Shown: piece by piece, positions 1-5,934 of the stretch
Layout: every line of letters begins with the position of its first letter
Numbering within the stretch: the stretch's first letter is position 1
Translations under genes and position numbers: made by a program
The notes under the pieces: model-generated
Database searches by the model: none
The model's input: the letters and a program-made list of their open reading frames with translations, nothing else
What the model was told of the DNA's origin: nothing
Assembly: GCA_001443495.1 (NCBI GenBank)
Contig: LDXR01000026.1
Coordinates: 1 to 27,892, forward strand
Length of the DNA: 27,892 nt
Origin: a candidate division NC10 bacterium CSP1-5
GTDB lineage: Bacteria; Methylomirabilota; Methylomirabilia; Methylomirabilales; CSP1-5
Direction: 5' to 3'

Positions 1-1
1 C

Positions 2-163
2 ATTGAACTAGAGGAGCGCGTTAAGACCATGCAGAGGACCTTAGATGCCTGGGCTGAACATACCTCTGGGCAGTTCTCGTTTAGTGAAGGGATGCCAGAG
101 TTGCTAGTGAGAATCAAGCATCTAGAGAAGTGCGCGGCGTGCCCGTTTGCGGAGGCGAAATGA
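2..163 (+). CDS. C-terminal part of a truncated hypothetical protein
   Basis: Open frame entering from the left edge and ending at TGA 161-163; only the last 53 residues are visible. The piece is hydrophilic and probably helical (IELEERVKTMQ near the edge) and ends in a C-x2-C pair (CAAC) eight residues before the stop. Its stop overlaps the next gene's start as ATGA, the coupling style used through this arm, which supports it being a real gene. No family was recognised; the N-terminus lies outside the window. Confidence 0.6.
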   Translation: MELEERVKTMQRTLDAWAEHTSGQFSFSEGMPELLVRIKHLEKCAACPFAEAK

Positions 164-570
164 GCTGGCGAATCTACAGTAGTCTTGTGGTGGGCTTATT
201 GTATGGGCTCTTCATGGGTCTTAGCGTGGGCTGCTGCTTCAAGACCATCGATCCGATGCCAGTGTATCTGGGCGATGGAGTGAATACCAAAGTCCGCGAA
301 GCCTGGCTAAAAGCACAGCGCAATCTTCAAGACCAGGGCCTCAGCGCTATGGATCTAGCCCGCGCGCGTCCTGAGAACTTCAAGTTTCACATGGTGGACC
401 GGCGCTTCTACTGTGGAGGCAAATACGTGCAGGGCTGTTTTACCCCACACGACCGTGTTGTGAGATACATTGACGAGGACCGCATTCTAATCCACGAGTC
501 CATGCACGCTATTACTTTTAGCCTCGGAATATACGACCCGCGACACGAGAAGTTCGAGTATCCTCACTAG
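160..570 (+). CDS. Membrane- or lipid-anchored protein with HExxH zinc-peptidase motif
   Basis: 136 residues from ATG 160, chosen over an in-frame GTG at 130 because GGAGG sits just upstream of the ATG at 151-155. Residues about 8-24 are hydrophobic and followed by Cys25-Cys26 (LSVGCC), a signal anchor or imperfect lipobox. Near the C-terminus HESMH (112-116) matches the HExxH zinc site of zincin metallopeptidases, with further His residues at 129 and 136 that could give a third ligand. Two Cys at about 85 and 93 could form a disulfide. If active it would work outside the inner membrane. Length is short for a complete zincin, so catalysis is not certain; the motif could be coincidental. It starts by ATGA overlap with the preceding gene. 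Confidence 0.72.
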   Translation: MSWRIYSSLVVGLLYGLFMGLSVGCCFKTIDPMPVYLGDGVNTKVREAWLKAQRNLQDQGLSAMDLARARPENFKFHMVDRRFYCGGKYVQGCFTPHDRVVRYIDEDRILIHESMHAITFSLGIYDPRHEKFEYPH

Positions 571-578
571 GAGACTTT

Positions 579-1010
579 ATGCACGTCTGGGGCGAAGAAG
601 GTGTAGACTGGAAGGGCATCGACGATGCGGCTAGCTATATCGCGCTGAATCTCAGACGGTGGGGCCGAATCCAGGTCACAGGTTACAAGGAGAAGTGGGG
701 AACCGTTCGTGTATACTGCCACTTCGGCTGCGAGGCCCTATTCTGGTTCGTGTATCCGGGATGGGTGTACTACCGGTGGCCGGACTGGGTTGCGAAGATC
801 GACCGGAGCGATATCTCGCACTTTCTTTGGAGGGCGTTTGAGTGGATCCTCGTGCCCTATCAAGTGTGCATATACAAGGCTGTCTATAATAAGGCAATAA
901 AGCGGTGGCCACATTTAAGGCAGGAGATACTAACGGACTGCGATTACCCTGATCTTGTTATGTCGAAAGAAGTCCAGAGGGAATATGGGTGGATCGACTC
1001 TGACTCTTAG
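579..1010 (+). CDS. Hypothetical phage protein with KEKWGTVRVY motif
   Basis: 143 residues, preceded by AGGAG about 6 bases before ATG 579. The segment GYKEKWGTVRVYCHFG (residues about 35-50) resembles the IKEKFGxLRxY motif seen in small uncharacterised phage proteins; this is recall of a pattern, not a search result. The protein is very rich in Trp and Tyr, with an aromatic stretch ALFWFVYPGWVYYRWPDW at about 53-70 that is probably not a true membrane helix. No catalytic motif was seen. Function unknown. It lies between the HExxH protein and the HAD enzyme in the same + strand run. Confidence 0.7.
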   Translation: MHVWGEEGVDWKGIDDAASYIALNLRRWGRIQVTGYKEKWGTVRVYCHFGCEALFWFVYPGWVYYRWPDWVAKIDRSDISHFLWRAFEWILVPYQVCIYKAVYNKAIKRWPHLRQEILTDCDYPDLVMSKEVQREYGWIDSDS

Positions 1011-1020
1011 GGAGGCCAAA

Positions 1021-1611
1021 ATGAGCCACATTCTCTACACAGACATTGACGGCGTGTTGTTACAGTTTATCCCGACTCTCCTGGACGTGCTAAAAGAGCG
1101 CAGGGAAATCCCCTGCGATGTCCTAGAAGACGACGTGAGCACGTTCTATATTGAGGAGGCCCTTGGCCTGCCTCCGTCTGTTGTGGCCAGCGCCATGAGC
1201 GAGGTATGGACACGGCCCCTACCCCCCTACCCTGGAGTACAAGACATGCTGGGAGAGCTGAATGCGATGGTTGAGGTGGTGGGGCTCACGGATCGGCCCT
1301 CGACGCAATCCCTAGAAGCCGCGAAGCGTGATCTCGCGGACTTGTGCCTGTTACAGTGGCACTCGGTGGACTCGGACAAAAAGGTGGATGTCGTGCGTCA
1401 CCGTCTCATGTTAGACGGTTTCGTGTTCGTACTGGAAGACAAGCTCAAGACTATTACTAGAATGCTTGATCTGCCCGGTCAGGACCGCCTGTTTCTCTAC
1501 CTGATGGACCGTCCGTGGAACAACTCGATGGACCTGAGAGGGATCAGACGGGTCTATACGCACGCGGCAGTGGTGGATGATGTGCGGTGGCAATTGGGGA
1601 GGGTAAGATGA
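1021..1611 (+). CDS. HAD-superfamily phosphatase / 5'-nucleotidase-like
   Basis: 196 residues from ATG 1021, preceded by GGGAGG; an earlier in-frame TTG at 955 is rejected because it overlaps the previous gene and lacks this site. HAD motif I is DIDGV (Asp8 nucleophile, Asp10 acid/base), motif II Thr90 in VGLTDRP, a Lys near 120-121 is a candidate motif III, and Glu139-Asp140 in VLEDK fits motif IV. LMDRPWN (161-167) resembles the DxPWN stretch of small phage and bacterial deoxynucleotidases. Known members hydrolyse (deoxy)nucleoside monophosphates in the cytoplasm. Placed upstream of the polymerase, it may adjust the nucleotide pool; the substrate is inference. Confidence 0.78.
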   Translation: MSHILYTDIDGVLLQFIPTLLDVLKERREIPCDVLEDDVSTFYIEEALGLPPSVVASAMSEVWTRPLPPYPGVQDMLGELNAMVEVVGLTDRPSTQSLEAAKRDLADLCLLQWHSVDSDKKVDVVRHRLMLDGFVFVLEDKLKTITRMLDLPGQDRLFLYLMDRPWNNSMDLRGIRRVYTHAAVVDDVRWQLGRVR

Positions 1612-1853
1612 GGGAGGACTGGATAGAGAACTCAATACTGCCTGAACCTGAATACGAGAAGTGGTTAAGAATTATATCCACGGCTCATGCCGCCCAACAG
1701 GAACTCCCCTTTGCTGAGTTAGAGGTACATACCGCTACAGGAAACGAGCCCTCGCCCCCGTGGGTAACAATTTTCGGCCCAGAGGATCCAGCTCCTTGTA
1801 CCTGCCCCCTCCAATCCCTCATGCGCGAGGGATGTAAGTGCGGTGGTATATGA
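1608..1853 (+). CDS. Small hypothetical protein with Cys-rich C-terminus
   Basis: 81 residues from ATG 1608, overlapping the HAD gene's TGA as ATGA. GGGAGGG lies just upstream, and a start at 1587 would extend needlessly into the HAD gene. The N-terminal part is acidic and helical (REDWIENSILPEPEYEKW). The C-terminus holds four Cys in CTCPLQSLMREGCKCGG, a CxC-x9-CxC layout that could bind a metal. No known family was recognised. Its own stop overlaps the next ATG at 1850. Confidence 0.65.
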   Translation: MREDWIENSILPEPEYEKWLRIISTAHAAQQELPFAELEVHTATGNEPSPPWVTIFGPEDPAPCTCPLQSLMREGCKCGGI

Positions 1854-1993
1854 TAAAGGCTCTATACTCTCTCATGTTTCTGGCTGGCGTTTTTATGCTG
1901 TTCATATGGGCCATCAAAAACATCATACTGGTAATTGGTGTAATTCTGATCTACATGGCGGTAGGGTATCTCAATGACCACGTGGGCGAATAA
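1850..1993 (+). CDS. 47-residue membrane protein
   Basis: ATG 1850 overlaps the preceding TGA (ATGA), with TAA at 1991-1993. The 47 residues are almost entirely hydrophobic: one segment at about 6-21 (LMFLAGVFMLFIW) and a second at about 24-40 (NIILVIGVILIYMAVGY), with a short acidic tail NDHVGE. Two membrane helices with a tight turn are likely. The composition and coupling support a real gene. Function unknown; it is far from the lysis genes and in the replication arm, so it is not called a holin. Confidence 0.6.
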   Translation: MIKALYSLMFLAGVFMLFIWAIKNIILVIGVILIYMAVGYLNDHVGE

Positions 1994-2042
1994 AAAGCGA
2001 AAGTCCCAAAACCCATACCGCGCTGCCAATGGCCTACCCTAG
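1974..2042 (+). CDS. Possible 22-residue leader peptide overlapping the polymerase start
   Basis: A short frame from ATG 1974 to TAG 2040-2042 encodes a basic peptide (MTTWANKKRKSQN at its start). It overlaps the membrane protein's last codons and runs 14 bases past the polymerase ATG at 2029. The polymerase has no visible Shine-Dalgarno site, so termination of this frame just after 2029 could support reinitiation. A weak TAGGG precedes ATG 1974. It could be chance. Confidence 0.28.
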   Translation: MTTWANKKRKSQNPYRAANGLP

Positions 2043-4878
2043 GCGCCACGGCCCCCCAACTCCGAGATTTCCAACGGGCCCGCGCTGTGGGGCCTATACG
2101 GACGAGATAAGTGGCGTAGTGCACCCAGAGTGTCCCTATCGCGCCACTTCTTTCGGCTACGCGCCATATAGCGGGAATTGCGACACATCCACATTCCTGT
2201 TTTTGCTAGAGGCTCTAGGCGCGGATGAAGTAGAGGCCGGGGCACCTGCTGTGGGCCCTACGGGGGGAATATTTAACAAGCTCCTACACGAGAATACGCC
2301 TATTCTGCGTTCCGAGCAGGTGGTCGCGAACGTGGTGTGCTGTCGCCCCGTAGAATGGGAAAGCGATGACAAAGGGGGCCAGCGTACTGTGAGGCAAGAG
2401 TGGAGCGGGGACATGGTTAATGCCAAGCCTTCCGCTGGGCAGATTAGGGAGTGTTGGACCCGTTACGGGAAGCCCCTCCTAGAAGCCTTTCAGGGCAAGT
2501 ACATTATTGGTCTTGGTAAGACGCCCATACACGCTATGACTGGGCATCCCTACTCTATATCCAAACTGAGGGGAACCATCTTCGAGCCTGGGGAGCTAGT
2601 TCCCTGTGTAACATGTAATGGCTCGGGTAAGGTCTCGGGTCGGACCGTAAAGTGTAAAGAGTGCAAGGGTCACGGGACGCTCAAGTGTCCGACCTGCGCC
2701 AAGTGGACGAAGCACGGAAAGAAATGCGGAGCTAGTAATTTTACTCAGTGTCTTGAGTGCAAAGGTACTGCCTCCGTCCCCGGCAAGACTAAAAACTGCC
2801 TCGAATGTGACGGCGCTGGGCGTACATCAAAGGACCCCGATAATGTCTACGTCTGTGAACAGCTCAAGCCTGGTCAACTCTTATTCCCCACCTACCACCC
2901 CGCCATGCTTATGCGAGAGCCGACTATGTGGCCTGTCGTGGCCCGCGATTTCTCTCGCATGGCAACTCTTGAGAATGAGCTTCACATCTCAAACGCAACC
3001 ACTATCCATGAGTTTCCCCCCGCCGGGGCCACACTTGAGATGCTTCAGGCTCGTAGCTTCAGTGTTGATATTGAAACTTCTGGGGGTCTGGACCCATCCG
3101 AAGGCGATATTGTCTGTGTCGGAGCTACTGACCGTATCGGTACAGGCTATGTATTCGATCCTGACGATGAGCGAGTCGCAAGAGTGCTTAGTGGCGACGA
3201 AATTGTTGGGCAGAACTTCGTTCTTTATGATCAGTGGTGGCTGTACAACAAGGGCCACCATATCCCTGAGACGACCAAGATATGGGATACTCGGTACGCT
3301 GGGAAGCTTTGCAACCCAGACACCCCTAATGACCTCGTATACCTTACCGGAGAGTTCGCCAACCCTCCGATTAGAGGTTATTGGAAGACCACGCAAAATT
3401 ACCGTCACCACAAACCGCGCGTCGCTTGCATTGACGTTGACGCTACACTGAGGGTCGCGCAGGGGCAGCGGGATTATTTGAAATGGACTGGTCAGCTCTC
3501 GCTTATGGAAAACTACATCATCCCGCTTTCCCGCGTGACGTTTGAGATGCGTGCGGCGGGCATGAAGATAGACAAGTCGCGGATGAAAGACGCCTCGGCG
3601 GCGATTGAGAAGACACTAGTTGAGGAGCGGGCTTTCCTGCCAGATTGGGGGGGCACTAGAACCGAGAACCAACACGCGCGGGTTCAGGAGTGTCTGTACG
3701 AGACGCTCAAGCTACCGACCCAAAAGAAACGCGGTACGGGAAGGCCGACCGCCAACGCCGAGGCTTTAGAGGAACTCCGATCTCGCTTACAGACCGGGCA
3801 TAAGTCGGTTAAACACGTCAATGAGGAGGATACAGATGACGGAATCTCATTCATCAACAGAATCCTGGAACTGCGAGATATGTCGAAGTTACAGACTTCT
3901 TTTCTCCGCTACAGGCTATCTGGAAGTTTCGTTCACCCTGCTCTCAGTCTTGGAGGATCTGCGAAAGGTAAACATGAAAGCGGTAGGGGGACCGCCTCTT
4001 TTAGATTCTCATGCACAGACCCTAATGCACAGCAGATCCCTGATTGCCGATGTTCAAAAAAGTGTTACGGAACTAACTTGGACTGCAGAGGCGCTAGATA
4101 CATATTTATCCCAGACCAGCCCGACTGGGAAGTGATGTCGGTTGACCTGGCGCAGGCGGAGATTGTGGGCTTTCTCTACCTCGCGGAGGAGTGGGGGATT
4201 CTGAAAAAGGTACTTCACGAGGGTCTTGACGCGCATCAAGCCGTGGCGAATCAGATATTAGGGAGGGACGCGAGCAAGCCTGAGCGGGACGACTTCAAGA
4301 CTACTACCTTTGCTATCCTGTTTGGCGAACAAGAGCGTACTACCGCCGCCCGCCTGCACCGCTCACTTGACGAAATCCACGCCGCCCGTGACGCCTACTT
4401 CAAGATGCTCCCCGGTGTTGACGACTACCGGACATCCGTGATAGAATCCTGTAAAAGACGTGGCTATGTCGAATCCCCGTTTGGCTTCAGGCGATACATT
4501 CGGCTCGACCGGAGTACCGGGCGCGCGGCTAACCAAGCCTGCAACGCCCCCATCCAGAACATCCCACCAACTGTCATCGGCAAGGCCATGCTCCGAATGT
4601 ATCGCCAGCTCCCCAAGCCCGCGCGCCTGTGGATGCAGGTTCACGATGAGGTGCTCATAGTGTATCCTAAGAACCTGCGCGAGGCCGTGCGAGACTGCGC
4701 CTTGTCCAACCTCCGCGCCGAGGTGCCCGAGATGCCCGCGCCTGTGCTGGGCATGGCCGGGGGGCTCAAGTTCAATGTAGACTGTGAGATAGGGCCGAAC
4801 TGGGGCGCCTTGCGTAAATATAGCGAGGTGGTGGGGATGGAAAGGGAGGGCAAGAATCCGTGGATACCGACAAGCTAG
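2029..4878 (+). CDS. Composite DNA polymerase: UDG-like + DnaJ-type zinc module + 3'-5' exonuclease + family A polymerase
   Basis: 949 residues. About 20-310 is a family IV-like uracil-DNA glycosylase fold: EALGADEVEAGAPAVGPTGG (61-80), NVVCCRP (101-107) and TYHPAML (288-294), with C20, C35, C104/C105 and C142 as possible Fe-S ligands. Inserted at 193-263 is a DnaJ-like cysteine module: CVTCNGSG, CKECKGHG, CPTC, CLECKGTA, CLECDGAG. About 343-480 is a DEDD exonuclease (SVDIET 345-350; D471 in DVDAT). The family A core follows: RFSCTDPNAQQIP (659-671), motif A D706-LAQAE, motif B R753-x3-K757-x3-F761-x3-F765-G, NAPIQN (839-844), motif C QVHDE (870-874). A second Cys cluster (C673, C675, C679, C686) follows the PNAQQIP motif. 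It is very probably the replicative polymerase. ATG 2029 is the first possible start and lacks a ribosome site. SPO1-type phages also carry UDG-like domains on PolA; whether this one excises uracil is unknown. Confidence 0.95.
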   Translation: MAYPRRHGPPTPRFPTGPRCGAYTDEISGVVHPECPYRATSFGYAPYSGNCDTSTFLFLLEALGADEVEAGAPAVGPTGGIFNKLLHENTPILRSEQVVANVVCCRPVEWESDDKGGQRTVRQEWSGDMVNAKPSAGQIRECWTRYGKPLLEAFQGKYIIGLGKTPIHAMTGHPYSISKLRGTIFEPGELVPCVTCNGSGKVSGRTVKCKECKGHGTLKCPTCAKWTKHGKKCGASNFTQCLECKGTASVPGKTKNCLECDGAGRTSKDPDNVYVCEQLKPGQLLFPTYHPAMLMREPTMWPVVARDFSRMATLENELHISNATTIHEFPPAGATLEMLQARSFSVDIETSGGLDPSEGDIVCVGATDRIGTGYVFDPDDERVARVLSGDEIVGQNFVLYDQWWLYNKGHHIPETTKIWDTRYAGKLCNPDTPNDLVYLTGEFANPPIRGYWKTTQNYRHHKPRVACIDVDATLRVAQGQRDYLKWTGQLSLMENYIIPLSRVTFEMRAAGMKIDKSRMKDASAAIEKTLVEERAFLPDWGGTRTENQHARVQECLYETLKLPTQKKRGTGRPTANAEALEELRSRLQTGHKSVKHVNEEDTDDGISFINRILELRDMSKLQTSFLRYRLSGSFVHPALSLGGSAKGKHESGRGTASFRFSCTDPNAQQIPDCRCSKKCYGTNLDCRGARYIFIPDQPDWEVMSVDLAQAEIVGFLYLAEEWGILKKVLHEGLDAHQAVANQILGRDASKPERDDFKTTTFAILFGEQERTTAARLHRSLDEIHAARDAYFKMLPGVDDYRTSVIESCKRRGYVESPFGFRRYIRLDRSTGRAANQACNAPIQNIPPTVIGKAMLRMYRQLPKPARLWMQVHDEVLIVYPKNLREAVRDCALSNLRAEVPEMPAPVLGMAGGLKFNVDCEIGPNWGALRKYSEVVGMEREGKNPWIPTS

Positions 4879-5282
4879 AAACGCCAGATTGGCTGTTCAA
4901 ACAGTTGAAGTCAGTATTTAACTTCTCGTTTGATGCGGCGGCCAGCGCGGGTAATAATAAGTGTACGCTATGGTCTGACTCTCTAGACACGGACTGGAAG
5001 GAAGTCGCGAGGGGAGGGGTGGTATGGTTGAATCCCCCATACTCGAATCCTGGGCCCTTTCTCGCTAAAGCTGCGGACGAGGCGGTAAGGGGCGTAACAA
5101 CAGTAGCTTTGATCAAGGGTGATCCCTCGACCCGTTGGTGGCAGGTCTTTGTGGAAGGTGTGGCTACTCTAGTGTGGATCCCCAATAGAATCCGATTTAA
5201 TTTGAACAGAAAACCCACAAAATACCCTGCGTCCTTCCCCTCCGTTCTTGCTGTCTATTGGGGAGTAAAATGGAAGCCGTAA
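4860..5282 (+). CDS. dam: Phage-type DNA N6-adenine methyltransferase (Dam family)
   Basis: 140 residues from GTG 4860, with GGGAGGG eight bases upstream inside the end of the polymerase gene (19-base overlap). It matches the short phage Dam family: TPDWLF (8-13), FDAAAS (24-29) for AdoMet binding, catalytic NPPY at 58-61 within WLNPPYSNPGPF, then ALIKGDPSTRWW (83-94) and RIRF (110-113). Such enzymes transfer a methyl group from S-adenosylmethionine to adenine N6, usually in GATC. Likely roles are protection from host restriction or marking of replicated DNA. Target specificity cannot be read from the sequence. Length is normal for the compact phage form. Confidence 0.92.
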   Translation: MDTDKLETPDWLFKQLKSVFNFSFDAAASAGNNKCTLWSDSLDTDWKEVARGGVVWLNPPYSNPGPFLAKAADEAVRGVTTVALIKGDPSTRWWQVFVEGVATLVWIPNRIRFNLNRKPTKYPASFPSVLAVYWGVKWKP

Positions 5283-5473
5283 GGAGGGCAGGAACTGTGG
5301 TGCCAGATTATAACGAAAAACTAATTGTGGGTAATGGTGTTTACATGTGGTGTAAGTGGTGTGATAAACTCGTAAAGATGAACAAATTTATCTTGGGCAG
5401 TCTTCACATATGTCTGACCGAGGAAGAGAAATATGTAAAGGCCAAGAGGTTAGGGTGGAAAAATTTAAGCTAG
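5270..5473 (+). CDS. Small hypothetical protein with putative zinc-finger Cys/His
   Basis: 67 residues from ATG 5270, preceded by GGGGAG inside the end of the methyltransferase gene (13-base overlap); a GTG four codons earlier is less well placed. Cys28-x2-Cys31 in MWCKWC and His46-x-Cys48 in HICL give a CxxC-x14-HxC layout that could bind one zinc. The C-terminus is charged and helical (EEEKYVKAKR). No family was recognised; a DNA- or protein-binding accessory is a guess from the motif and position. Confidence 0.65.
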   Translation: MEAVRRAGTVVPDYNEKLIVGNGVYMWCKWCDKLVKMNKFILGSLHICLTEEEKYVKAKRLGWKNLS

Positions 5474-5934
5474 TACCCTGGGAGGATCGTAGTGGAGCAA
5501 CGGGCCGATTTATTTTGCGTCTTCCTTATTCTGATATTTCCCTCATTGTGGACGAGGTTGGAAAACTGGTTTCCAAGCCTGCGGCGCTTTTGCCTCCACA
5601 CGAATCGGACCAAAACTTCACCGCCCGATGTGCCGCAGTCGCGAGGGATAAATTTCCTGAACACAAAGTCATGGTCGCGGTCGGGCGGAGCAACAGGAAA
5701 GAGTCAGAAAGTTTCCTTCGAGTCCTTGTCTCCGGTGAATTCGACGCCTTTGCTTTGCCCGTGGACATTGGAGGAAACTACACACTCCATCTCGCAGGCT
5801 TCTGGGACGCGGCTCGACTTCTCCAACCCTCTTGTTGGTATCACATATGTGGCATGTCCCTGCCACTGGTGCACAGCTTGGAACCGACGAGTGCGCGAAC
5901 AGGGGAGTGGACGTGGGGGGAGGAGGAACTTTAG
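5455..5934 (+). CDS. Hypothetical protein
   Basis: 159 residues from GTG 5455, chosen because AGAGG sits five bases upstream (5445-5449). The upstream ATG at 5410 has no such site and would overlap the previous gene by 64 bases. The frame ends TAG directly before the TTG start of the ATPase. No family was recognised: the N-terminal half is mixed (FILRLPYSDISLIVDEVGKL), the middle basic/acidic (EHKVMVAVGRSNRKESESF), and C-terminal Cys lie in PSCWYHICG. A competing frame (GTG 5492 to TGA 5938) also has a good ribosome site, but its codons start mostly with pyrimidines and its product is Ser/Arg/Trp-rich, like a shadow. A frameshift joining both frames cannot be excluded. Confidence 0.6.
   Translation: MEKFKLVPWEDRSGATGRFILRLPYSDISLIVDEVGKLVSKPAALLPPHESDQNFTARCAAVARDKFPEHKVMVAVGRSNRKESESFLRVLVSGEFDAFALPVDIGGNYTLHLAGFWDAARLLQPSCWYHICGMSLPLVHSLEPTSARTGEWTWGEEEL

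Noticed and set aside
2753-3451. 232-residue + strand frame inside the polymerase gene
   Set aside because: It is an alternative frame of a polymerase with all motifs in place; the product is Ser/Leu-rich without domain features.
4772-5218. 148-residue - strand frame opposite the methyltransferase
   Set aside because: It covers a clear Dam gene on the other strand, has a low-complexity Ser/Pro-rich product and no ribosome site.
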